Positions 9,718-16,929 of a DNA stretch of 64,000 nt are shown in pieces; within the stretch, counting starts at the first letter, position 1, and every line of letters begins with the position of its first letter. Below the pieces are notes generated by a model. The model did not search any database, was not told the origin of the DNA, and was given only the letters and a program-made list of their open reading frames with translations. A program made the translations under genes and the position numbers. This stretch comes from Sphaerimonospora sp050942215 (GTDB lineage: Bacteria; Actinomycetota; Actinomycetes; Streptosporangiales; Streptosporangiaceae). The stretch spans positions 2,728,001 to 2,792,000 of the forward strand of contig NZ_CP192056.1 in the NCBI RefSeq assembly GCF_050942215.1, written 5' to 3'.

Positions 9718-10641
9718 ATGATGAGACGTTCGCTGGTGACGTTGGCCCTTGCCGCGACGACCGTGCCGGGATCCGCCGGAGGACTGGTCTCCGCCGACGG
9801 GGATCTGGCCATCCGGTCCATCACGGTGCGGCCGGATGATCCGGTCGTCGGGCCGAGCGACAGCGTCAAGCTCGTGATCGACGTGGTGGCGCGCGGCGCC
9901 GAAGACGTCACTGTCGTGATCAATCCCGGTCGTGGGAAACCGGACCGGCCGGCGGATCCGGACTCGCCGGACACGGCCGGAGGCGCGGGCGACCCGACGC
10001 CGTCACCGACTCCTACCCCGGCCCCCGCGCCGAGCCCGTCGCCGGCTCGGGCCCCCGCCGGGACTGCGGCGAAGACTCCGGATCCGGTCGCGTCACGGCT
10101 CACCGATGCGCTGGTCTCCGCCCTTCCGGCGGACGGACGGGTGCTGCCGGGCGACCGGACTTCCTCACCGGCGTCCGGAGCGGACGGCGCCGCGCCCGGA
10201 GACGGCTGGGAGGTCTGGCGCTTCCTGCCGCAGAAGCCGCTGTCGCGGTGGTATCCGAGCGGCCCGTGGACGATCACCGCCACCGCCACCGGCGCGGACG
10301 GCGGCTCGGTCACCGCCCATACCACCTTCTCCCTCAGGCGCGCCACCCAGCTGGAAGGGGTGAAGGTGGCCCGCGACGGAGACGACGTACGGATCACCGG
10401 CACGCTGCTGCGGGTCGATCCGCAGGGCCGGGTCGACTACCGGCCGTTCGGGAAGCAGCGGGTCGTGTTCTGCTTCCGGCCGTCGGGTTCGGACGACTGG
10501 CAGGACGTGGGCAGCGCCGTGACCAGGAAGGACGGCTGGTTCAGCGGCCGGATGCACAACGCGGGCGACGGAGCCTGGCGGGCGGAATATGTCGGAAACA
10601 AGCATTACGCCAGAGAAGCCAGCGCCGGTAAGGGCGCGTGA
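9718..10641 (+). CDS. secreted protein with Pro-rich linker (paralogue of next gene)
   Basis: The 307-residue product has an N-terminal signal peptide (MMRRSLVTLALAATTVPGSAGG). An Ig-like N-terminal segment (IRSITVRPDDPVVGPSDSV) is followed by a PTPSPTPAPAPSPS linker near residues 95-115, and two beta-rich domains end in WFSGRMHNAGDGAWRAEYVG. The domain order and motifs match the next gene (VSPDPVVVKRRGSV, GGFYGKVRATRSGTWAVKF), so the two are diverged tandem paralogues. Function is unknown; cell-surface or extracellular Ig-like modules are likely. It appears leaderless (TACCGT upstream). The last codons run into a short tandem repeat. Confidence 0.75.
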   Translation: MMRRSLVTLALAATTVPGSAGGLVSADGDLAIRSITVRPDDPVVGPSDSVKLVIDVVARGAEDVTVVINPGRGKPDRPADPDSPDTAGGAGDPTPSPTPTPAPAPSPSPARAPAGTAAKTPDPVASRLTDALVSALPADGRVLPGDRTSSPASGADGAAPGDGWEVWRFLPQKPLSRWYPSGPWTITATATGADGGSVTAHTTFSLRRATQLEGVKVARDGDDVRITGTLLRVDPQGRVDYRPFGKQRVVFCFRPSGSDDWQDVGSAVTRKDGWFSGRMHNAGDGAWRAEYVGNKHYAREASAGKGA

Positions 10642-10755
10642 GCCCAGGCCCGCCCGGTAAGGGCGTATGGGCCCGGCGCCGGTAAGAGCACGTGAGCCCG
10701 GCGCGGGTGAGACCCCATGAGCCCGGCGCAGATGAGACTCCATGGGTCAGAGCGC
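10627..10755 (+). repeat. about five 25-bp degenerate tandem repeats
   Basis: Units of the form GGTAAGRGCRYRTGRGCCCG begin at about 10627, 10656, 10681, 10706 and 10731. The period is 25 bp apart from one 29-bp step. The first unit includes the stop codon of the upstream gene. They fill half of the 262-bp gap before the second secreted protein. Confidence 0.7.
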
Positions 10756-10835
10756 CGCAACGGTTGCCGCGGGACACTTAGTTGCGGATGCGTGACTTCT
10801 GTTGGGGTTTGACTGAGCAACTTTTCCTTTCCTTT

Positions 10836-10858
10836 GCGCGTCTATGACATAGGCGCGC
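10836..10858. promoter_or_regulatory. imperfect 23-bp palindrome upstream of secreted protein gene
   Basis: The arms GCGCG-TCTATG and CATAGG-CGCGC are nearly self-complementary about position 10847. The element lies 46 bp before the start at 10904. It could be an operator or a leader hairpin; only symmetry supports it. Confidence 0.3.
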
Positions 10859-10903
10859 CCCAATCCCGGGGTGTGTCCGCACAACGGGGAAGGAAGTACC
10901 GAA

Positions 10904-11866
10904 ATGGCGAAGCGCGTGGCCACCGTACTGGTGGCGGCCGCCATGGGCGCCGCGACTCTCGCGACGACCCCCGCGTACGCGGACGACGGATCAAGCCGCC
11001 TGAGTCCCCCTGACAGGCCGACGGGTCAGTTCACTCAGCCGAGCCCGTCCGGGCAGTCGGCCAGGAAGGACTTCGGCAAGAAGCATTACGTGCCCGACCC
11101 GCGGATCCTGTCCGTCCACGTCAGTCCCGATCCGGTCGTCGTCAAGCGACGGGGTTCCGTCCAGGTGACCGCCACGGTCCGGACCAAGGACGTCCGGAGC
11201 GTCTCCATCGAGGTCTGGGAGCCCTCCGGGCGCAGGCATCACGAGCAGCACCGGTTCGGCAAGCAGAGCGGTGAGCACGACAGGCACGACGGCAAGGCAC
11301 GCTACGGCACCGCGTCACGGTCCTGGACCTTCACCTCGGGGCACACGACCGGGCAGTGGAAGGTCCACGTCGAGGCCATCGGCTTGGACGGCAAGCGGCT
11401 GACCGCCGACCGCGGTTTCCAGGTGAAGCAGGACAGGTGGCGGCCGAAGCCGCCGAAGGGCCCGAAGGCGACCCGGATCGTCGGCTTCGACGCCACCCCC
11501 GAGCCGGTGCGCCGGGGCCACAAGCTCAAGCTCCGGGGCAAGCTCCAGGTCGCCAGGTGCTACGCCGACTGGTACTACCGCGACTGGAACAGCTACGTCA
11601 GCGTCCACCACGGCAGCGGCAGCTGCCATGACGGCCGCTCCTACTGGCACGACTGGAACCGGCTGAGCCACCAGGACATCGACGTCTACTTCCAGGCGAG
11701 CGGCTCACGCGTCTGGAAGCGCGTCGGCACCCTCAAGAGCAACAGCGACGGGGGCTTCTATGGCAAGGTGCGGGCCACCCGGTCCGGCACCTGGGCCGTG
11801 AAGTTCGACGGCGCCCGCGGCCTCAAGGGCTCCCAGGCGCAGGACTACGTCAAGGTCGTGCGCTGA
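10904..11866 (+). CDS. secreted His/Trp-rich Ig-like protein
   Basis: This is a 320-residue exported protein with signal peptide AKRVATVLVAAAMGAATLATTPAYA. Two Ig-like beta domains follow: residues about 65-180, with VSPDPVVVKRRGSVQVTATV, and about 195-320. The mature part is basic and unusually rich in His and Trp/Tyr (RHHEQHRFG, DWYYRDWNSYVSVHHGSG). This suggests surface binding or metal contact, which is inference. It is a paralogue of the preceding gene. The ATG has a strong GGAAGGAAG site upstream. A long perfect hairpin terminator follows the gene. Confidence 0.78.
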   Translation: MAKRVATVLVAAAMGAATLATTPAYADDGSSRLSPPDRPTGQFTQPSPSGQSARKDFGKKHYVPDPRILSVHVSPDPVVVKRRGSVQVTATVRTKDVRSVSIEVWEPSGRRHHEQHRFGKQSGEHDRHDGKARYGTASRSWTFTSGHTTGQWKVHVEAIGLDGKRLTADRGFQVKQDRWRPKPPKGPKATRIVGFDATPEPVRRGHKLKLRGKLQVARCYADWYYRDWNSYVSVHHGSGSCHDGRSYWHDWNRLSHQDIDVYFQASGSRVWKRVGTLKSNSDGGFYGKVRATRSGTWAVKFDGARGLKGSQAQDYVKVVR

Positions 11867-11900
11867 CAGCCGATACCCGGATCACTCAGGTGTCCATAGT

Positions 11901-11932
11901 GAACGCCCGGTTCCTCGTGGAACCGGGCGTTC
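11901..11932 (+). terminator. perfect 14-bp hairpin after secreted protein gene
   Basis: GAACGCCCGGTTCC-TCGT-GGAACCGGGCGTTC forms an uninterrupted 14-bp stem with a 4-base loop, 35 bases after the stop codon. No U-run follows, which is common for actinomycete terminators. Confidence 0.8.
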
Positions 11933-12081
11933 GGTGTCTGATGCTTGAAACGTGATTAAAGCCGTGATCCTGGGTAGACGTGTCCCGGATCTTCCGCGAA
12001 TGAGCGAAGCGGGCCACACGAGGACGGATTCCTCCCGGCGCTGCTCCACGACCGACAGTGAAAGAGCTTGGGGGAACAGAG

Positions 12082-12732
12082 TTGATCCGGTTGCTGCTCG
12101 CCGAGGACATGCACCTGATCCGCAAGGCCCTGATCGCCCTGCTCGACCGCGAGGACGACCTCGAGGTGGTGGCCGAGACGGGCACGGGCGAGGACATCGT
12201 ACGGCTGGCCTGCCTGCGGCGGCCCGACGTCGCGATCCTCGACATCGGGATGCCCGGGACGGACGGGTTGACCGCGGCCGCCGAACTCGGCCGGCGTCTG
12301 CCGAGCTGCCGGACGGTCATACTGACCGGCCTCGGCACGCCGGTCGCCCTGCGTAAGGCGCTGGAGGCGGGGGCGCGCGGCTTCGTGGTGAAGGACGCCC
12401 AGCCCGGCCACCTGGTCGACTGCATCCGCCGGGTGGCCGCGGGGGAGCGGGTCGTCGACCCCGAGCTCGCCGTCGCCGCGCTCGACACCGCCGGAAACCC
12501 GCTCACCAGCCGGGAGCTGGCCGTCCTGGAGACCGCCGCCGTGGGCGCGACCGTCGACGAGATCGCCGAGCGGCTCTGCCTGTCCCGGGGGACCGTACGG
12601 AACTATCTGTCGAGAATCCTCGGCAAGGTCGGGGCCCGGTCACGCGTCGAGGCGATCCAGATCGCCTCGGAGTGCGGCTGGCTGTGGCCCTCGAGGGACA
12701 TCGGCATCGTCCGATACCGCGCCCACCGCTGA
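12082..12732 (+). CDS. NarL/LuxR-type response regulator, RamR-like
   Basis: This 216-residue regulator has a receiver domain (residues 1-120) with an acidic pocket in LLAEDM, phosphoacceptor Asp54 in ILDIGMPG and conserved Lys in VVKD near 103. A LuxR-type helix-turn-helix follows (about 143-205, LTSRELAVLE...VDEIAERLCLSRGTVRNYL). The opening IRLLLAEDMHLIRKALIALL resembles RamR/AmfR regulators of SapB-type clusters. TTG 12082 is chosen because GGGGGA lies 8 bases upstream; GTG 12058 would add 8 residues. No kinase gene is adjacent. Its 3' end overlaps the convergent ABC gene by 93 bp. Confidence 0.88.
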   Translation: MIRLLLAEDMHLIRKALIALLDREDDLEVVAETGTGEDIVRLACLRRPDVAILDIGMPGTDGLTAAAELGRRLPSCRTVILTGLGTPVALRKALEAGARGFVVKDAQPGHLVDCIRRVAAGERVVDPELAVAALDTAGNPLTSRELAVLETAAVGATVDEIAERLCLSRGTVRNYLSRILGKVGARSRVEAIQIASECGWLWPSRDIGIVRYRAHR

Positions 12733-14478
12733 ATCCCGTCCCGGCGAGCGCGCCGGCGCCGAACTCCAGTGGCCGACCAGATCGGCGTAGAGCGGTGAGG
12801 CGGCCACCATCTCGTCGTGTGTGCCGGACATGACCCGGGCCCCGTCCATGACGAGCACCCGGCGGGCGCGCAGCGCCGAGGAGATCCGGTGCGCGATCAC
12901 GATCAATGTGCCGCCGCGCGCCGCGAACGCCGCCTCCGCCCTCGCCTCGGCGGCCGGATCGAGGTGGCAGGTCGCCTCGTCCAAGACGATCAGGCGCGCC
13001 GGGGAGAGCCAGGTCCTGGCCAGCGCGATGAGCTGGCGCTCGCCCGCCGACAGCGCGGCCGGGTCGAGCTCGGCGTGCATCCCGCCGCACCGGCGGGCCA
13101 GATCCTCCAGCCCGAACAGCGCGACCGCCTCCGCCACCGCCGCGCTATCGGAGCCGGCGTCGAGGTCGAGATCGGGCGCGAGATAGGTCAGGTTCTCGGC
13201 GAGGCCGCCGTGGAAGACGTAGGCCTCCTGCGGGATCAGCACCCGCGCGGCGGGCGCGACATCGGCGGCCGGAACCCCGCCGATCACGACAGTGCCGTCC
13301 CCCGGCCGCAGCAGGCCGGCGATCAGCGCGGCCAGCGTCGACTTGCCGATGCCGCTCGGGCCGACCACGGCCAGGTGATCGCCCTCTGGCACCGTCAGGT
13401 CGAGCCCGGCGATGACGGGCTCGGCGGCCGGGCCGTACGCGAACGCGACGCCGCGCAGCTCGACGCGCACGCCGTCCGGCTCGCGCTCGCCCGGGGTGCG
13501 CGGCGTCCCGCCGCCGCCCAGGATCCGTTCCAGCGTCACGGCCAGCCGTACGCCGCTGACGCCGAGGCCCTGCACCAGGCCGGACAGCGCCGGCGTCAGC
13601 GACTGGGTCAGGTAGGTGACCGTGCCGAGGATGATCCCGCCGGTGATGCCGCGATGCAGCAGCCACGGGGCGCCCGCGAGCAGGAGGATGATCGGCAGCC
13701 AGCCGCCGACGGCGAGCGACAGCGTCCTGGCCGCGGTGACCCGCGCGAGGGCCTCAGCCGCCCGTGCCTGCCGGTCGGCCATCCCGCCGACGGCCTCGGC
13801 CAGCCGGGTCTCGCCGCCGCAGGCCGTGACGTCCCGCAGCCCGCCCGCCATCGCGGCGACCGCCGCCGTGGTCCGCTCGTCGGCCAGGAAGAACTCCCGC
13901 TGCCGCCGGGCCAGGGCGGGCAGCGAGGCCAGGAAGAGCCCCAGGCCGGCGAACACCGGGGGCAGTACGAGGGGAAGCACCTCCGGGGCGAGCGTGGCCA
14001 TCCCCAGCGCCACGCTCACCAGCGTGAACGCGAACGACCTGATGACCGTGATGATCGCGCCGAAGGCGTCCCTGGCCAGCTCGACCTGGTGGTTCGTCCG
14101 GGCCACGGCCTCGACGCCGGAGCCGGCGGTCTCGGTGGTGAGGGCGGTGGTCACGACCCGGGTCAGCAGCTCGTCCCGGAACGGCTCGACGATGCCGGCG
14201 ATCTCCAGCAGAATCCGCCGCGCCCCGACGGCCGCCACCACCCACGCGACGGCCAGCACCGCGAGCCAGGCGAGACCCGTTCCCGGGCGGCCGGCCGCGA
14301 AGCCGTCGTCGACCGCCCGCGCGACGGCCTGCCCGCCGAGGAACGAGGGCGCCGCCTCGGCCAGCGACCACCCCGCGAGACGGACGACGCGGTACGGCTC
14401 CCGCAGCAGAGCGCCGCGCAGCAGGTCCCGCACGGCGTCTCGCACCTGGCCGCCCCTGTGATCCCTCCGGCCCCTCAC
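12640..14478 (-). CDS. lanthipeptide ABC exporter half-transporter with canonical ATP site (RamB/A-like)
   Basis: The protein of about 612 residues has an exporter-type membrane domain (residues 20-320) and a nucleotide-binding domain. Walker A is GPSGIGKST (about 371), the Q-loop IPQEAYVFHG, the signature LSAGERQ (about 473), Walker B LIVLDEATCHLD with catalytic Glu, and the H-loop IAHRISS. No N-terminal C39 peptidase domain is present, so it does not cleave leaders. The GTG start at 14478 overlaps the preceding stop as GTGA; GTG 14445 is an alternative. With its neighbour it should form a heterodimer exporting the modified peptide. Confidence 0.88.
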   Translation of the reverse strand: MRGRRDHRGGQVRDAVRDLLRGALLREPYRVVRLAGWSLAEAAPSFLGGQAVARAVDDGFAAGRPGTGLAWLAVLAVAWVVAAVGARRILLEIAGIVEPFRDELLTRVVTTALTTETAGSGVEAVARTNHQVELARDAFGAIITVIRSFAFTLVSVALGMATLAPEVLPLVLPPVFAGLGLFLASLPALARRQREFFLADERTTAAVAAMAGGLRDVTACGGETRLAEAVGGMADRQARAAEALARVTAARTLSLAVGGWLPIILLLAGAPWLLHRGITGGIILGTVTYLTQSLTPALSGLVQGLGVSGVRLAVTLERILGGGGTPRTPGEREPDGVRVELRGVAFAYGPAAEPVIAGLDLTVPEGDHLAVVGPSGIGKSTLAALIAGLLRPGDGTVVIGGVPAADVAPAARVLIPQEAYVFHGGLAENLTYLAPDLDLDAGSDSAAVAEAVALFGLEDLARRCGGMHAELDPAALSAGERQLIALARTWLSPARLIVLDEATCHLDPAAEARAEAAFAARGGTLIVIAHRISSALRARRVLVMDGARVMSGTHDEMVAASPLYADLVGHWSSAPARSPGRDSAVGAVSDDADVPRGPQPAALRGDLDRLDA

Positions 14479-16385
14479 GGCGCCGCCTGGAAGACCGCGC
14501 GGTAGTCCGGGTCGTCCCACAGCGCCTCATGCCGCCCGCGTGCCCTGACCCGGCCCCCGTCCAGCCAGATCACCTGGTCGGCGAGGGCGGCCGTGGCGGC
14601 CCGATGTGCCACGACGAGCCGGGTGTGGCCGGCCAGCCGCCCGGCCGTGAGCGTCAGGGTGACCTGGCGCTCGGTCACCGTGTCGAGGCTCGACAGCGCG
14701 TCGTCGAGGATGAGCAGCCGCCCGGCCTGTGCGAAGGCGCGGGCCAGGCCGATCCGCTGAAGCTCGCCGCCCGACATCGGGGCGTCCGCCACCGGCGTGG
14801 CATAGCCGAGCGGCAGGCGGCGGATGAACGCGTCGGCGCAGGCGGCGGCCGCGGCGGCCCGCACCCGGAGGTGGCCGGGGTCGTGACCGGCCCCGCCGTC
14901 GTCCGGCCCGCCCAGCCCGAAACCGATGGCCCCGCCGATAGTGCCCGTCACCGTGCCCGCCGTCGTGTCCGTCACCGTGTCCTTCGCGGTGCCCGCTGTG
15001 GTGTCCGTCGCGATGTCCGCCGTGGTGTGCTTCGCGGTGTCCGCCGTCGTGTCGGCCGTGGTGCCGCCCGTCGGGATGCCGGACCGCTCACCCGGCGGCC
15101 CGCCGAACAGGACCGGCCGCTCGAACGCGTACCCGACCGCCCGGCGCAGCGCCCCGTGGGCGATCTCCGGCAGCGGGATCCCGTCCAGCAGGACCACGCC
15201 GTCATCGGGGTCGGCCAGCCGCCCCGCGACGGCGGCGAGCGACGACTTGCCCGACCCCGAACGTCCCACCACCGCCACGCACGAACCCCCGGGGATCACC
15301 ACGTCGACGTCGCTCAGCAGCGGCGTGCCGTCCACGCGCACCGTGACCTCGCGCAGCTCCAGGCCGCCGGGCCCCGCGGGCAGCGGGCGGGAGCCGTACG
15401 GCATGGCCGGCTCGGCGAGCAGCCGTTCGACGCGCCCGGCCGCCGACCGGGCCCGGGCGATCCGCCCCACCTGTCCGATCGCCGCGCCGAGGCCCGCGCC
15501 GAGCGCGACGTAGCGCGCGGCGGCGAGCAACTCGCCCACGGTGAGGTCTCCACCGGCGAGCCGCAGCCCGCCGACCGCGAGCACGGCCGTCTCCAGGAGG
15601 GGGATCACCACGGCCGCCTGGACGCCGGCGCGCGCGTGCAGCCGCCACAGCGCCAGGCCGTGGGCGCGCAGGCGGGGCAGCGGAGTGAGCACGCGGCGGG
15701 CCTCCCGTTCGCCCGTCGCGGCGGCGGCGATGGTACGGGCGCCGGCGAGGGCGGTGACCAGCCGGGCGGCGATCTCCCCCTGGGCCTGCTGGTAACCGCC
15801 GGAAGCGGCCGTGGTCCGCCGCATGAACGCCCGGAGCACGGCCGTGATCACGACGAGCCCGGCGACGAGGGCGACCGCGAGCCAGGGGTCGATCAGCGTC
15901 AGCGCCACGACGCTGCCCGCCGACGGGATGACGAGCGCTGCGGCGACGACGGCGGCCTCGGGGGCGCGGGCGGCCTCCTCCACGTTGACGCCGGCCCGCG
16001 TGACCACGTCGCCGGGCGGATACCGCCCGGTGACGGCCGGGCCGACCGCCGGCACGTGGGCGACGACGCGGCGGCGCAACCATCGCGCCGCCCGGGCCCC
16101 GGTCACGCCGGACATGAGCACGACGACCGCGTCACAGGCGATCGCGATGACGACGAGGCCGAGGACGACGAGCGTGGGGGCCGCCATCGTCCACGTCCAC
16201 CCCGCCCGGCCGGCCGGGTCGCCGGCGGAGCCCCCGATCAGCGTGTCCACGGCACGGCCGAGTGCCATCGGGATGAGCAGGTCGGCCGCCGCGCCGAGGA
16301 GCGCCGCCGCCGCGAGGACCGCCGGCCGGCCGCCGCCGTGCCGTACGGCGTCGATGATCAGCCGGTCGGCCGCCCGCGACGTCAT
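14475..16385 (-). CDS. lanthipeptide ABC exporter half-transporter with degenerate ATP site and Thr-rich insert
   Basis: The 636-residue protein has an exporter membrane domain and a nucleotide-binding domain. Walker A is GRSGSGKSS (about 371), the signature MSGGELQR (about 535), and Walker B LLILDDALSSLD, with Asp in place of the catalytic Glu. Its partner has a normal Glu, so the pair resembles heterodimeric exporters with one weak ATP site. Between the Q-loop and the signature lies a low-complexity insert of about 46 residues (TTADTTADTAKHTTAD and following) with no place in the fold. AGGAGGAG sits 5 bases before the ATG. Expression is probably limited by the hairpin upstream. Confidence 0.88.
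   Translation of the reverse strand: MTSRAADRLIIDAVRHGGGRPAVLAAAALLGAAADLLIPMALGRAVDTLIGGSAGDPAGRAGWTWTMAAPTLVVLGLVVIAIACDAVVVLMSGVTGARAARWLRRRVVAHVPAVGPAVTGRYPPGDVVTRAGVNVEEAARAPEAAVVAAALVIPSAGSVVALTLIDPWLAVALVAGLVVITAVLRAFMRRTTAASGGYQQAQGEIAARLVTALAGARTIAAAATGEREARRVLTPLPRLRAHGLALWRLHARAGVQAAVVIPLLETAVLAVGGLRLAGGDLTVGELLAAARYVALGAGLGAAIGQVGRIARARSAAGRVERLLAEPAMPYGSRPLPAGPGGLELREVTVRVDGTPLLSDVDVVIPGGSCVAVVGRSGSGKSSLAAVAGRLADPDDGVVLLDGIPLPEIAHGALRRAVGYAFERPVLFGGPPGERSGIPTGGTTADTTADTAKHTTADIATDTTAGTAKDTVTDTTAGTVTGTIGGAIGFGLGGPDDGGAGHDPGHLRVRAAAAAACADAFIRRLPLGYATPVADAPMSGGELQRIGLARAFAQAGRLLILDDALSSLDTVTERQVTLTLTAGRLAGHTRLVVAHRAATAALADQVIWLDGGRVRARGRHEALWDDPDYRAVFQAAP
14935..15073 (-). repeat. 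in-frame about 12-bp tandem repeats inside ABC transporter gene
   Basis: Degenerate units related to GTGTCCGCCGTG (plus strand) repeat about ten times. They encode a Thr/Ala/Asp-rich tract at residues about 437-482 of the transporter. The reading frame stays open. Confidence 0.8.
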
Positions 16386-16415
16386 CGGTTCTCCTCCTGG
16401 GTCCGCGTGAGAAAA

Positions 16416-16517
16416 AGTCCGTCAAGAAAGTCGGCCGAGAAGGTCCGTCGAGAGGGCCTGTCGAGAAAGTCCTTCGAAAGTCCTTCGAGGGGGTCCGCCG
16501 ACGGGGTCCTTCGCGGA
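16416..16517. repeat. eight 13-bp tandem repeats ahead of the transporter genes
   Basis: Units such as AGTCCGTCAAGAA, GGTCCGTCGAGAG and AGTCCTTCGAGGG follow each other with a 13-bp period and one 11-bp unit. They occupy the gap between the precursor terminator and the first ABC gene. They do not encode a conserved protein. Confidence 0.75.
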
Positions 16518-16547
16518 GTACGGCTCGGAATCACGCTCGGAACGAGA

Positions 16548-16578
16548 GAGACCTGGGCGGCGGGGCCGCCCAGGTCTC
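16548..16578 (-). terminator. perfect 14-bp hairpin after second precursor gene (attenuator)
   Basis: The arms GAGACCTGGGCGGC and GCCGCCCAGGTCTC pair perfectly around a 3-base loop. The hairpin begins 11 bases after the precursor stop codon. In lanthipeptide operons such hairpins let precursor mRNA exceed that of the downstream transporter. It lacks a U-tract. Confidence 0.8.
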
Positions 16579-16588
16579 GCGGTCGTCG

Positions 16589-16720
16589 TCAGCCGCAGAG
16601 CAGGCTGAGGCTGCTGTTCTCGTGCGGAACGCAGGCGATCAGGCTGAGGTTGCTGCCGCCGCCGCCACCACCGCTGTGGCCGCCCGGGGTTTCGAGGGTC
16701 TGCAGGTCGAGAAGCGCCAT
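16589..16720 (-). CDS. class III lanthipeptide precursor, copy 2 (SapB-like)
   Basis: This 43-residue precursor has the class III leader motif LLDLQ at residues 3-7, then TLETP, GG and a hexaglycine run (17-22). The core begins at Ser23. It contains two Ser-x2-Ser-xn-Cys motifs: S23/S26/C30 and S36/S39/C42. These are the pattern for labionin or lanthionine rings. The leader resembles that of SapB (FDLQSMETP, from memory). AAGGAG lies 8 bases before the ATG. The gene differs from copy 1 by one synonymous base in codon 3. A hairpin terminator follows. Confidence 0.9.
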   Translation of the reverse strand: MALLDLQTLETPGGHSGGGGGGSNLSLIACVPHENSSLSLLCG

Positions 16721-16797
16721 GCCGATCATCTCCTTCTTATGGTGGGTTCGGCCGCGGATGAGGCCCGGGGCCGTGAACTGTCGGACTTGCTTCGCTA

Positions 16798-16929
16798 TCA
16801 GCCGCAGAGCAGGCTGAGGCTGCTGTTCTCGTGCGGAACGCAGGCGATCAGGCTGAGGTTGCTGCCGCCGCCGCCACCACCGCTGTGGCCGCCCGGGGTT
16901 TCGAGGGTCTGCAGGTCGAGGAGCGCCAT
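16798..16929 (-). CDS. class III lanthipeptide precursor, copy 1 (SapB-like)
   Basis: The encoded 43-residue peptide is identical to copy 2, with leader motif LLDLQ, a hexaglycine linker and two Ser-x2-Ser-xn-Cys core motifs. Its ATG overlaps the synthetase stop codon (TGATG), and AAAGGAGG lies 8 bases upstream inside the synthetase gene. Translation is therefore coupled to the modifying enzyme but also has its own strong ribosome site. A 77-bp gap with no terminator separates it from copy 2. The mature product is expected to be a small amphiphilic ringed peptide, possibly a surfactant for aerial growth, by analogy with SapB. Confidence 0.92.
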   Translation of the reverse strand: MALLDLQTLETPGGHSGGGGGGSNLSLIACVPHENSSLSLLCG

